Below are positions 53,417 through 62,205 of a DNA stretch of 64,000 nt, piece by piece. The stretch comes from Pantoea sp. 18069 (GTDB lineage Bacteria > Pseudomonadota > Gammaproteobacteria > Burkholderiales > Burkholderiaceae_C): contig NZ_CACSJA010000003.1 of the NCBI RefSeq assembly GCF_902706035.1, positions 124,001-188,000 on the forward strand, in the 5' to 3' direction. Below the pieces are notes generated by a model. It did not search any database, was not told the origin of the DNA, and saw nothing but the letters and a program-made list of their open reading frames with translations. The number at the start of each line of letters is the position of its first letter. Within the stretch, counting starts at the first letter, position 1. The translations under genes and the position numbers were made by a program.

Positions 53417-54796
53417 ATGGACATGGCAGACAGGCAAGGCACACGCAGGTGTCCAGACCCGGGCGCGCAGCCCTCGCGTACGGGACGCAGCGCAGCCTTC
53501 GGTGCAGGGGGCGTGTGGTGCGCCGCCTGGGCGCTGCCCGCGAGCGCCGCGGGCGATGCGGCTGCAGCCATGGTCGACATGGCCACGCTGAATGCGGCCG
53601 ACACAGGCTGGCTGATGGTCTGCACGGCCTTGGTGCTGTTGATGACGCTGCCGGGCGTGGCGCTGTTCTATGCGGGCATGGTGCGGCGCAAGAACGTGCT
53701 CAACACGCTGGCCAGCGTGCTGCTCGTCGCCTGCGTGGTCAGCGTGCTGTGGTTCGCGGCCGGCTATTCGCTGGCGTTCACGCCCGGCAATGGCCTGCTG
53801 GGCGGCGTCACGCGCCTGGGCTTCGCGGGCTTCGATCCCGACTGGGCCGGCCAGCGCGTGAGCGTGAGCCACATGGCGCCCCATGTGCCCGAAGTGGCGT
53901 TCGCGATGTTCCAGCTGTCTTTCGCGGTGATCACCGCGGCGCTGCTGGTGGGCGCTCTGGTCGAGCGCATGCGCTTCACGGCGCTGCTGGTGTTCATTGC
54001 GCTGTGGACGCTGGCGGTCTACGTGCCGGTCGCGCATTGGGTCTGGGAGCCCGGCGGCTGGCTCGCGCGCCTCGGGGCGCTGGATTTCGCAGGCGGCGCC
54101 GTGGTGCATGTCAACGCGGGCGCGGCGGGCCTGGCCTGCGCCTGGTATCTGGGCCCGCGCCAGGGCTATGGCCGCGAAGCGTTCGAGCCCTACAACCTGG
54201 GCTGGACCATGCTCGGCGCAAGCTTGCTGCTGATCGGCTGGTTCGGCTTCAACGCGGGCTCGGCGCTCGCGGCCGACAGCCGCGCGGCGCTGGCGCTGGC
54301 CGTGACCCATCTCGCGGCCGTGGGCGGCGCGCTTGGCTGGCTTGCGGCCGAATGGCTTTTGCGCCGGCGCGCGTCGCTGCTGGGCCTGTGCTCGGGACTG
54401 GTCGCGGGGCTGGTGGCGATCACGCCCGCGGCCGGCTATGTGGGCCTGGGCGCGGCGCTGGTGATCGGCCTGATCGCGGGCGCGGTCTGCTACTGGGGCG
54501 CGACCGGGCTCAAGCGCGCGCTTGGCGCCGACGATGCGCTTGACGTATTCGGCGTGCATGGCGTGGGCGGCATCGTCGGCTCGCTGCTCACGGGCGTGTT
54601 TGCCAGTCGCAGCATCGCCGGTGTGCAGGCGCAGATCGGCACGCAGCTGCTGACGGTGCTGGTGGTCGCGGTGTTCAGCTTTGTCGCCACCGGCGTGCTG
54701 CTGTGGCTCACCGACCGGCTGGTGGGACTGCGCGTGTCCGGTGCCAGCGAGCAGACCGGGCTGGATCTGGCGCTGCACCGCGAGCGCCTGGGTTGA
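53417..54796 (+). CDS. amtB: Ammonium transporter
   Basis: A 459-residue Amt/Rh channel in the inner membrane. ATG at 53417 behind GGAAGG, after the sigma-54 promoter. A signal-like N-terminus ends at PASAAG. Family motifs: DTGWLMVCTALVLLMTLPGV, FYAGMVRRKNVLNTL, twin His in GGAVVHVNAGAAGL and LDVFGVHGVGGIVGSLLTG, and the FQLSFAVITAALLVGALVER helix. It takes up ammonium under nitrogen limitation, consistent with NtrC/sigma-54 control. No glnK gene is adjacent; the next gene is a 103-residue unknown. Confidence 0.95.
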   Translation: MDMADRQGTRRCPDPGAQPSRTGRSAAFGAGGVWCAAWALPASAAGDAAAAMVDMATLNAADTGWLMVCTALVLLMTLPGVALFYAGMVRRKNVLNTLASVLLVACVVSVLWFAAGYSLAFTPGNGLLGGVTRLGFAGFDPDWAGQRVSVSHMAPHVPEVAFAMFQLSFAVITAALLVGALVERMRFTALLVFIALWTLAVYVPVAHWVWEPGGWLARLGALDFAGGAVVHVNAGAAGLACAWYLGPRQGYGREAFEPYNLGWTMLGASLLLIGWFGFNAGSALAADSRAALALAVTHLAAVGGALGWLAAEWLLRRRASLLGLCSGLVAGLVAITPAAGYVGLGAALVIGLIAGAVCYWGATGLKRALGADDALDVFGVHGVGGIVGSLLTGVFASRSIAGVQAQIGTQLLTVLVVAVFSFVATGVLLWLTDRLVGLRVSGASEQTGLDLALHRERLG

Positions 54797-54820
54797 TGGC
54801 TACCGGAACAGGAGTTTGCG

Positions 54821-55132
54821 ATGCTTGAAAGTGAAAGACTGGCCGTGGCCGCCCATGTGCATGTGCTGCTGCGGCGCAGGACCGGGCGCGTGACCGACAC
54901 CGAATGGATGGCCTGCAATGCCGACTACGCGCGCGAAGTCGTGCGCTTTTGCCGTTTGCGCGCCCAGCAGGACGCATTGCCCGAACTCGGCGAATGGGCC
55001 GACAAGCTCGAGCGGGCGATGCAGCTCGCGCCCGCAGCGCCTGCCGCGCCAACGGGTTTCGTGGCAGCTCCCGCGGCTAACCGAGCGCAGCCGCCTGGCG
55101 GCACCGAGCGCTATGTGGGCGGTATCCGCTAG
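54821..55132 (+). CDS. Unknown small protein following amtB, 103 aa
   Basis: MLESERLAVAAHVHVLLRRR, then GRVTDTEWMACNADYAREVV and RFCRLRAQQDALPELGEWAD, then a Pro/Ala-rich tail ending GGTERYVGGIR. Soluble, N-terminal two-thirds helical. It starts 25 bases after amtB, so it is co-expressed and may serve the ammonium transporter or nitrogen control. It is not GlnK and I recognise no family. Confidence 0.65.
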   Translation: MLESERLAVAAHVHVLLRRRTGRVTDTEWMACNADYAREVVRFCRLRAQQDALPELGEWADKLERAMQLAPAAPAAPTGFVAAPAANRAQPPGGTERYVGGIR

Positions 55133-55142
55133 GTTGCCCGGC

Positions 55143-56897
55143 TCAGGCCACCACGGGCACGCGCTCGGGTGGGGCGGGCGCGTGCACTGCGCCGCCGGCC
55201 GGTCTGGCCTGGCTTTTGCGAATCCATTCGGCGACCTTCTCGGCCATCATCAGCGTGGGCGAGTTGGTGTTGCCGCTGGTGATGGTCGGCATCGCGCCCG
55301 CGTCGACCACGCGCAGCGCGGCGATGCCGCGCACGCGCAGCTGGCTGTCGAGCACGGCCATGGGGTCGGCATTCGGTCCATCCACGCGGCCCATCTTGGT
55401 CGTGCCCACTGGGTGGAAGATGGTGGTGGCGATGTCGCCCGCCAGGCGCGCGAGTTCCTCGTCGGTCTGGAACTGCACGCCGGGCTTGTACTCCTCGGGC
55501 GCGAAGCGCGCCAGCGCCGGCTGGGCGACGATGCGCCGCGTCAGGCGCAGGCTGTCGGCCGCGACCTGGCGGTCTTCCTCGGTGCTGAGGTAATTCGGAG
55601 CGATCGCCGGCGCCTGGCGGTAATCCGCGCTGCGGATCTGCACCGTGCCGCGGCTCGTCGGGTTGAGGTTGCAGACGCTGGCGGTGAACGCCGGGAACGC
55701 GTGCAGGGGCTCGCCGAACGCGTCCAGCGACAGCGGCTGCACGTGGTACTGGAGGTTGGGATGGGGCAGGTCGGCGCGGCTGCGCGTGAATGCGCCCAGC
55801 TGCGATGGCGCCATGCTCATCGGCCCGCTGCGTTTGAACGCGTACTCCATGCCTATCCTTGCCTTGCCCAGCAGGCTCGATGCCAGCACGTTGAGCGTGG
55901 GCGCGCCCTGCACCTTGAACACCGTGCGGATCTGCAGATGGTCCTGCAGATTGGCGCCCACGCCGGGCAGGTCCTTGACCACGGGAATGCCATGCTTTTG
56001 CAGCAGCGCCGCCGGGCCTATGCCCGACAGCTGCAGCAGCTGCGGCGAGTTGATCGCGCCCGCGCAGACCAGCACTTCGCTGGTCGCATGCACGGTCTCC
56101 AGGCCGTCGCCGGTCGCGACTTCGACGCCCGTGCAGCGCTGGCTGCCGTCGGGCTGGGTTTCGATGAGCAGCCGCGTGGCCTGGGCCATGGTCCACATCT
56201 CGAAATTGGCGCGGCCGTAGCAGGCGGGGCGCAAGAAGGCCTTGGCGGTGTTCCAGCGCCAGCCGGCCTTCTGGTTGACTTCGAAATAGCCCACGCCTTC
56301 GTTGTCGCCGCCGTTGAAGTCGTCGCTGGCCGGAATGCCGCTTTGCTGCGCGGCCTGGGAGAACGCGTCGAGGATGTCCCAGCGCAGGCGCTGCTTTTCC
56401 ACGCGCCACTCGCCGGTGCTGCCCGTGGTCTTGTTGCCGTGCAGGCTCTTGAAGCGCGCGTCGGCAGGCGCATCGGCTTTTGCGCCCGCGTCCAGCCGCC
56501 AATGGTCTTCGTGGCGCATGAAATGTGGCAGGCTGTTTTCCCAGCGCCAGGCGTCGTCGCCCGTGAGCTGCGCCCACTGGTCGTAGTCGCGCGCCTGGCC
56601 GCGCATGTAGATCATGCCGTTGATGCTGCTGCAGCCGCCCAGCGTCTTGCCGCGCGGGTAGCGCAGGCTGCGGCCGTTGAGCCCGGGCTCGGGCTCGGTC
56701 TGGTAGAGCCAGTCGGTGCGCGGGTTGCCTATGCAGTAGAGATAGCCCACGGGAATGTGGATCCAGTGGTAGTCGTCCTTGCGCCCGGCCTCGATCAGCA
56801 GCACGCGCTTGCTGCGGTCGGCGCTCAGGCGGTTGCACAGCAGGGCGCCGGCCGTGCCGCCCCCGATGATGATGTAGTCGAAAGTGGTGTCGCTCAT
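55143..56897 (-). CDS. GMC-family FAD oxidoreductase (choline dehydrogenase-like)
   Basis: A 584-residue flavoprotein. FAD motif YIIIGGGTAGALLCNRLS, the GMC1 motif RGKTLGGCSSINGMIYMRGQ, GMC2 motif CAGAINSPQLLQLSGIG, and C-terminal active site FHPVGTTKMG and NTNSPTLMMAEKVAEWI (His-Asn pair). Such enzymes oxidise alcohols, including choline and aliphatic alcohols; substrate unresolved. It stands alone and is convergent with the amtB unit. Confidence 0.9.
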   Translation of the reverse strand: MSDTTFDYIIIGGGTAGALLCNRLSADRSKRVLLIEAGRKDDYHWIHIPVGYLYCIGNPRTDWLYQTEPEPGLNGRSLRYPRGKTLGGCSSINGMIYMRGQARDYDQWAQLTGDDAWRWENSLPHFMRHEDHWRLDAGAKADAPADARFKSLHGNKTTGSTGEWRVEKQRLRWDILDAFSQAAQQSGIPASDDFNGGDNEGVGYFEVNQKAGWRWNTAKAFLRPACYGRANFEMWTMAQATRLLIETQPDGSQRCTGVEVATGDGLETVHATSEVLVCAGAINSPQLLQLSGIGPAALLQKHGIPVVKDLPGVGANLQDHLQIRTVFKVQGAPTLNVLASSLLGKARIGMEYAFKRSGPMSMAPSQLGAFTRSRADLPHPNLQYHVQPLSLDAFGEPLHAFPAFTASVCNLNPTSRGTVQIRSADYRQAPAIAPNYLSTEEDRQVAADSLRLTRRIVAQPALARFAPEEYKPGVQFQTDEELARLAGDIATTIFHPVGTTKMGRVDGPNADPMAVLDSQLRVRGIAALRVVDAGAMPTITSGNTNSPTLMMAEKVAEWIRKSQARPAGGAVHAPAPPERVPVVA

Positions 56898-57152
56898 GGG
56901 TGCGGATCGCGGCGCGGCGGCGCGTGGGTTGGATAGGCTGTGGCCCATTGTCCGGATCGGCCGCCCCCTGTCGATAGGGAAAGCGCGTGGGGCCAGAGCG
57001 TCGCAGGCGTTTTTTATTCCCTTGCGGCAGCCGCTTGCGCTAGAGTGCACAACGAGGTCGCGTCCTGCGCGCCGGGGCCTGCGCAATATGCAAAACTGGA
57101 TGCCGCCGGGCGCAACCCGGCCCGGTTCCTTCCTCGCCGCCACTGACTTTTG

Positions 57153-58304
57153 ATGCCGCCTTCGCTTGCCCCTTCCGTTGTGCTCGACGCCACTGCAGCC
57201 GACCGCGCCTCAGCCGGCCGCGCCTTGGCCGGCCGCGCCTTGCCCCAGGGCGACTGGACGGCCGCGGGCTTTGCCGACCGGGCCGCCTGGCGCCGTCTGC
57301 AGCGCGAACTGCAGGCCGTGGGCGACGCTTCGACCTGGGACCTCGCGGGCATGGGCCGCCTCGACTACGTGGGCGCGCAGATCCTCTGGCGCCACTGGGG
57401 CGGAAAGTGGCCGGCACATTACGAGATCAGCGACGCACAGCGCGAAATCCTTGCGCGTGTCGCGCAGTACAGCCAGTGCGAAAAGCCGGCCGCCACCGGC
57501 TGGCGCCCCCTGCAGCAGATCGACCGGCTCGGCGTGCTGGTGCTCTCGGGCTGCAGCCATCTCAAGGAACTGGTGGAGCTGATTGGCCAGCTGCTGCTCG
57601 ATTTCGCACGCATGCTGCGCCGCCCGCAGCGTGCGCCATGGCGCGATATCTCGGGCCATCTCTACAGCATGGGCGCGACCGCGCTGCCGATCACGGCACT
57701 CGTCGGGTTCCTGATCGGCGTGGTGCTGGCCTATCTGATGGCCCTGCAACTGCGCCAGTTCGGCGCCGAATCCTTCATCGTCAACATTCTGGGCATTTCG
57801 CTGATCCGCGAACTCGGCCCCATGCTGGCCGCGATCCTGGTCGCGGGCCGTTCGGGCTCGGCGATCACGGCGCAGATCGGCGTGATGCGCGTCAACGAGG
57901 AGCTCGATGCGATGCAGGTCATGGGCATTTCGCATGGTTTCCGGCTGGTGCTGCCGCGCGCGCTGGCGCTGGCGCTGGCCATGCCGCTGATAGCGGTCTG
58001 GACCACGCTGGCGGCGCTCGCCGGCGGCATGCTGGCCGCCGACCTCACCATGGGCATCACGCCCGCCTATTTCGCCCAGGCCCTGCCCGCGGCGGTGAAT
58101 GCGGCCAATCTCTGGCTGGCGATGGGCAAGTCCATGGTGTTCGGCGTGCTGATCGCGCTCATAGGCTGCCACTGGGGGCTGCGCGTGGAGCCCAACACCC
58201 AGAGCCTGGGCCAGGGCACGACGGCCTCGGTGGTGTCGGCGATCACCATGGTGATCATTGTCGACGCGCTGTTCGCGATTTTGTTCAAGGACGTAGGAAT
58301 TTGA
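57153..58304 (+). CDS. MCE transport permease with fused STAS-like N-terminus (MlaE family)
   Basis: A 383-residue protein. Residues 1-110 form a STAS-like domain (VLDATAADRA ... TWDLAGMGRLDYVGAQILWR), the role MlaB plays in E. coli. Residues 130-383 are the MlaE permease with ITALVGFLIGVVLAYLMALQ, LGPMLAAILVAGRSGSAITA and IGVMRVNEELDAMQVMG. An in-frame duplication gives GRALAGRALP near residue 25. First gene of a four-gene lipid-transport operon; ATG at 57153. Confidence 0.9.
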   Translation: MPPSLAPSVVLDATAADRASAGRALAGRALPQGDWTAAGFADRAAWRRLQRELQAVGDASTWDLAGMGRLDYVGAQILWRHWGGKWPAHYEISDAQREILARVAQYSQCEKPAATGWRPLQQIDRLGVLVLSGCSHLKELVELIGQLLLDFARMLRRPQRAPWRDISGHLYSMGATALPITALVGFLIGVVLAYLMALQLRQFGAESFIVNILGISLIRELGPMLAAILVAGRSGSAITAQIGVMRVNEELDAMQVMGISHGFRLVLPRALALALAMPLIAVWTTLAALAGGMLAADLTMGITPAYFAQALPAAVNAANLWLAMGKSMVFGVLIALIGCHWGLRVEPNTQSLGQGTTASVVSAITMVIIVDALFAILFKDVGI

Positions 58305-58305
58305 C

Positions 58306-59148
58306 ATGGTGAGCGCCGCCGGAACTCCCCCTTCCCCGAGCCTGCAAGCCGCACCGATACCCGTGGTGCGCATTGCCGGGCTGTGGAGCGTGTTCGGCCA
58401 GGGCGACAAGGCGTTTGCCGTGCACCAGGACCTGGACCTGGTGGTCGAGCAAGGCGAGATGCTGTCCATCGTCGGCGGCTCGGGCACGGGCAAGACCGTG
58501 CTGCTGCGCCAGATGCTGGGGCTGCTCAAGCCGACCAGGGGCACGGTCGAAGTGCTGGGCCGGCCGGCGTCCGAAATGGGGCGCGAAGGCGCGGCCAGCC
58601 GCGTGGGCATGCTGTTCCAGCACGGCGCGCTGTTTTCGGCCTTCAACGTGCTCGACAACGTCGCGTTCGCGCTGCGCGAGCAGGGCAGCCTGCCCGACGA
58701 CCTGATACGTGACGCGGCCATGGTCAAGCTGCAGATGGTCGGGCTCAAGCCCGAGCATGCCGCGCGCATGCCCTCCGACCTCTCGGGCGGCATGATCAAG
58801 CGCGTGGCGCTGGCGCGCGCGCTGATCATGGATCCGCCGCTGCTGCTGCTCGACGAACCCACGGCCGGGCTCGATCCCACCAGCGCCGACGAATTCTGCG
58901 CGCTGCTGCGCGAACTGCATGCGGCGCTGGGGCTGACGCTGGTCATGGTGACCCATGACCTCGACACGCTGTTTGCACTGTCCTCGCGCGTGGCCGTACT
59001 GGCCGAGAAGAAGGTGCTGGTCACGGGGCCGCCGCGCGAAGTCGCGGACTATGACCATCCCTTTGTCGAAACCTTTTTCCGGGGAGAGCGCGGCCGGCGT
59101 GCCATGGCGCCCCTGAGCAGCGGCCAGGCGGCCGCAGGAGAAACCTGA
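58306..59148 (+). CDS. MCE transport ATPase (MlaF-like)
   Basis: A 280-residue ABC ATPase: Walker A VGGSGTGKTVLLRQML, Q-loop MLFQHGALFSAFNVLDN, signature LSGGMIKRVALARALI, Walker B LLLLDEPTAGLDPTSAD, switch His MVTHDLDTLFAL. It powers lipid movement by the permease encoded immediately upstream. One base from the permease stop and sharing its last base region with the MCE gene start (59148). Confidence 0.93.
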   Translation: MVSAAGTPPSPSLQAAPIPVVRIAGLWSVFGQGDKAFAVHQDLDLVVEQGEMLSIVGGSGTGKTVLLRQMLGLLKPTRGTVEVLGRPASEMGREGAASRVGMLFQHGALFSAFNVLDNVAFALREQGSLPDDLIRDAAMVKLQMVGLKPEHAARMPSDLSGGMIKRVALARALIMDPPLLLLDEPTAGLDPTSADEFCALLRELHAALGLTLVMVTHDLDTLFALSSRVAVLAEKKVLVTGPPREVADYDHPFVETFFRGERGRRAMAPLSSGQAAAGET

Positions 59149-60125
59149 TGGAAAACAAGTCGCATGCGATGGCGGCGGGGCTGTTCGTGGTGCTGGTGGC
59201 GGCGCTGCTTGCCGGCCTCGCGATGTGGCTCACCCGCGACCACAGCCAGTACAACCAGTACGAGCTGACCACCAAGGACGGCATAGGCGGCCTGCAGCCG
59301 CAGGCGGCCGTGCGCTACAAGGGCGTGCCCGTGGGCAAGGTCGTGCACATAGGCTTCGATCCCCAGACCAGCGGCAATGTGCTGATACGCATTGCCGTGG
59401 GCACGGAAACGCCGATTTCGCCCACCACCTTCGCGGTGCTCGGCTACCAGGGTGTCACGGGCCTGGCCCATGTGCAGCTCGACGACGCGGCCGAACCCCA
59501 GCCGCAGCTGCCCCCGGGCGCGAGCGGCTTGCCGCGCCTGTGGCTCAAGTCCTCGCCGCTGAGCATGCTCGCCGACCAGGGGCCGGCGCTGCTGGGCCGC
59601 GTCGATGAAGTCACGCGCCGGCTCAACGACATGCTGGGCGACGAAAACCAGCAGCGCTTCAGCAGCGCGCTGGAGAATATCGCCGGCGCCGCAGCGAGCG
59701 TGCGCGAGCTCTCGGCAGGCGTGCAGCAGACGCTGAGCCAGCAGCTCGATCCGGCGCTGGCCGACATTCCGGCGCTCACCGCCGATGCGCGCAAGGCCTT
59801 GCAGTCGCTGGACCAGGCCGGCAGGAGCACGGCCGCCGTCGCGGACGATCTGGGCCAGACCGTGCAGCGCATCAATGCGCCCGATGGGCCGCTCGAGCAG
59901 ATCGCTTCGGGCACCCAGGCGCTGGTGCGCGCCGCCGATGGCCTGGGCCGCACCACCTTGCCCCATGTGAGCCGCGCGGCCGACGACGTGTCGCGCGCCG
60001 CGCGCCAGCTCGGCGCCGCCGCCGGAGGCTTCAGCGACAACCCGCAATCGGTGATCTACGGCAGCGGCCGCGCCGTCCCCGGCCCGGGCGAACCCGGTTT
60101 TGCGGCCCCCACCCCCCAGCCATAG
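59148..60125 (+). CDS. MCE-domain (MlaD-like) substrate-binding protein
   Basis: A 325-residue periplasmic protein anchored by MAAGLFVVLVAALLAGLAMW. The MCE domain (about 35-115) includes GIGGLQPQAAVRYKGVPVGK and VVHIGFDPQTSGNVLIRIAV and TFAVLGYQGVTGLAHVQLDD. A helical C-terminal region (130-300) of repeated SRLNDML/AAASVREL-type heptads likely forms the hydrophobic tunnel, as in PqiB/YebT-related proteins. Overlaps the ATPase gene by one base. Confidence 0.92.
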   Translation: MENKSHAMAAGLFVVLVAALLAGLAMWLTRDHSQYNQYELTTKDGIGGLQPQAAVRYKGVPVGKVVHIGFDPQTSGNVLIRIAVGTETPISPTTFAVLGYQGVTGLAHVQLDDAAEPQPQLPPGASGLPRLWLKSSPLSMLADQGPALLGRVDEVTRRLNDMLGDENQQRFSSALENIAGAAASVRELSAGVQQTLSQQLDPALADIPALTADARKALQSLDQAGRSTAAVADDLGQTVQRINAPDGPLEQIASGTQALVRAADGLGRTTLPHVSRAADDVSRAARQLGAAAGGFSDNPQSVIYGSGRAVPGPGEPGFAAPTPQP

Positions 60126-60134
60126 GAATCCGCC

Positions 60135-60803
60135 ATGTCCGCTGCTTTTTTCGAGATCGCGCGCACCCGTGCGCTGTGGGTTGCCGGGCCGCTGGCCTGC
60201 CTGTGGCTCGCGGGCTGCTCGGTGCTGCCCCAGCCGCCCGCCCAGCCCGTGCGCTATGACTTCGGCCCGGTGCCTGGCGCCGCTGCCACTCCCACACCGC
60301 AGGTCCAGCGGCCCGCGATCGCGCTGGCCGAAGTCGAGGCCCCGGGCCTGCGCGACTCCGAGACGGCTGTGCTCTACCGCCTGGCCTATGCCGAAGCCCA
60401 GGTGGTGCGGCCCTACCAGCTCGCGCGCTGGACGCGGCCGCCCGCGCAGCTGGTGCAGCAGCGCCTGAGCAGCGGTCTGGGCCGCGACCGCGCCGTGCTG
60501 CTCGGCGGCGACGGCAGCGCGCAGCCCAAGGTACAGGGCCAGTCGCCCGCGGTGCTCAAGATCGAGCTCGAGGAGTTCAGCCATGTGTTCCTGTCGGCGC
60601 AGGACAGCGTCGGCTGGGTGCGCCTGCGCGCGACGCTCGTCGATCGCCAGGCCCAGGGCGATGTGCTGCTGGGCCAGACGACGTTCATCGCGCAGCAGCC
60701 CGCGGCCGGCGCCGATGCGGCCAGCGGCGTGCGCGCGCTGACCCAGGCCACGGACAAGGTCATTGTCGACATGCAGGCCTGGCTGCAGCAGCTCGGGCGT
60801 TGA
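60135..60803 (+). CDS. ABC-type transport auxiliary lipoprotein (PqiC-like)
   Basis: A 222-residue outer-membrane lipoprotein with lipobox LACLWLAGCS. It has the auxiliary-component fold (RYDFGPVPGAAAT, LALAEVEAPGLRDSET, RLAYAEAQVVRPYQLARW). Last gene of the MCE operon, nine bases after the MCE gene; it would connect the MCE protein to the outer membrane. Confidence 0.87.
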   Translation: MSAAFFEIARTRALWVAGPLACLWLAGCSVLPQPPAQPVRYDFGPVPGAAATPTPQVQRPAIALAEVEAPGLRDSETAVLYRLAYAEAQVVRPYQLARWTRPPAQLVQQRLSSGLGRDRAVLLGGDGSAQPKVQGQSPAVLKIELEEFSHVFLSAQDSVGWVRLRATLVDRQAQGDVLLGQTTFIAQQPAAGADAASGVRALTQATDKVIVDMQAWLQQLGR

Positions 60804-61021
60804 GACCCGGGGCCTGGCCCCGGGCCGGCGTAGGCGATTGCTGACGGCGCTTGCCTGTTGTCTCCCTACGCGGGTTGCGCCAAGCTTCTTCTAAAGTCCA
60901 CTCCAGCCTTTTTGTGCCTATCGACTAATCCTGATCGATTGCTAAAAGGTATCGATTTCGCCGGCCCGAGGCAGCGCATGTCCGCGCGGTCCCAGGGTGA
61001 GGCGAACAAGGAGTGACCCCT
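60804..61021. other. Intergenic stretch with a GC hairpin, no gene
   Basis: About 218 bases. CCCGGGG-CCTGG-CCCCGGG at 60806-60824 can form a hairpin right after the lipoprotein stop but lacks a T run, so it may be only an mRNA-end stabiliser. TAATCCTGATCGATTGC at 60925 is AT-rich and could be promoter of the small secreted protein. Confidence 0.4.
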
Positions 61022-61405
61022 ATGCAATCCCTGCGCACCCTATATGCGCTATTGAGTGTCTGCGTTCTCACGTCCGCGGCAGCCCTGGGCGCCGTGTCCC
61101 AGGGCACGGCGGCTTCAGAACAGATGGCTGCGAAACGCCGGATTTCCATGCAGTTCCGGCAAGACATGCAGCAGTGCGAGAACCTGGACGGCGATGCCGC
61201 CGAGCTGTGCGAACGCCAGGCCCATGGCTGGGCCGAGGCCGCCAAGGCCGAGCTCGAGGCGCGGCGCCAACACCTCGCGCAGGGGCGGCAAACCCGCGAA
61301 GTCCGCACCGGATCGCACCACAAGATTGCCCAGGCGCGCTGCAATGCGCTGTCGGGCAGGGTCAAGGAGCGCTGCAGCGGCGGCGCGGCGCGCACCGCCA
61401 GCTAG
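61022..61405 (+). CDS. Small secreted protein of unknown function
   Basis: A 127-residue protein with signal peptide ending at AALGAVSQG and four Cys in the mature part (MQQCENLDG, ELCERQAHG, ARCNALSGR, KERCSGG) that could form two disulphides. The mature region is rich in Arg, Glu and Gln and predicted helical. ATG at 61022 behind AAGGAG. Its stop overlaps the MarC stop in a shared CTAG. No family recognised. Confidence 0.7.
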   Translation: MQSLRTLYALLSVCVLTSAAALGAVSQGTAASEQMAAKRRISMQFRQDMQQCENLDGDAAELCERQAHGWAEAAKAELEARRQHLAQGRQTREVRTGSHHKIAQARCNALSGRVKERCSGGAARTAS

Positions 61406-62037
61406 CGCATTGCCAGTACCGGAAACATCTTGCTCAGTCCGCCGGCCATGACTTCGACCGCCAGCGCCGCCAGAATCAATCCCATCAGCCGGGTCATGAC
61501 GTTGATGCCGGTCTTGCCCAGTACACGCGCAATCGGCTGCGCCAGCGAAAAGCAGATCGCCGTCGTGAGCGCCACGACCACGCCATAGCCGATCAGCGCG
61601 AGATGCTGCCAGATGTCCTTCGCCTGGTCGGCGTAGATCACGACGGTGGACATCGCGGCCGGCCCGGTCAGCAGCGGAATCGTCAGCGGCACGACCGCGA
61701 TGCTGTGGCCCATCGCCGCCTTTTCCGCGCCGGCTTCGAGCGCCGACTCGCTGGGCCGGTCCTCGGCGGGCCGGGCGTTGAGCATGTTCATCGCGCTGAT
61801 CAGCAGCAGCAGGCCGCCGCCGACCTGAAAGCTCTGCAGCGAGATGTTGAAGAAATCGAGCACCTGCAGGCCGATCAGCGCGCAGGCCGAAATCACGCAG
61901 AACGCGCTGAAGGCGGCGGTGCGTATGGTGGCGCGGCGCTGCGCGTCGCTGAAGCCCTGGGTGTAGTGGATGAAGAACGGAATGATGGCCAGCGGATTGA
62001 CAATGGCCACCAGCGTGATCAGCGGTTTGAGGTCCAT
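61402..62037 (-). CDS. MarC-family membrane protein
   Basis: A 211-residue protein with six helices. Family signatures: LVAIVNPLAIIPFFIHYTQG, GGGLLLLISAMNML and VPLTIPLLTGPAAMSTVVIY. Members are putative small-molecule or amino-acid transporters of unproven function. ATG at 62037. Convergent with the small secreted-protein gene. Confidence 0.9.
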   Translation of the reverse strand: MDLKPLITLVAIVNPLAIIPFFIHYTQGFSDAQRRATIRTAAFSAFCVISACALIGLQVLDFFNISLQSFQVGGGLLLLISAMNMLNARPAEDRPSESALEAGAEKAAMGHSIAVVPLTIPLLTGPAAMSTVVIYADQAKDIWQHLALIGYGVVVALTTAICFSLAQPIARVLGKTGINVMTRLMGLILAALAVEVMAGGLSKMFPVLAMR

Positions 62038-62205
62038 CAGCGTGTGCCTGCGCAAAGGTTGAATCGGTCGATCGGAAGTAGCGCCTGGTGCGTCATGCGG
62101 TCTCCTGTAAGAATGCACGCTGATCGCGCATTTGCGCCATTACAACACCTGTCGCAGATTGGCGTTGCGCAGGTGGACGTCAACCAACAGCGAACGGAGC
62201 ACAGC

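Noticed and set aside
55129-56838. 569-residue open frame overlapping the GMC oxidoreductase in another minus frame
   Set aside because: Shadow of the GMC gene, Arg/Ala-rich with no motif; the 584-residue frame carries all GMC signatures.
60806-60824. Terminator after the MCE operon
   Set aside because: A strong GC hairpin exists but there is no T run, so it cannot be called an intrinsic terminator.
60997-62205. Long plus-strand frame ahead of the dienelactone hydrolase
   Set aside because: It covers the MarC gene in antisense; the hydrolase start with its conserved MGNFVNLTSADGF lies at 62206.
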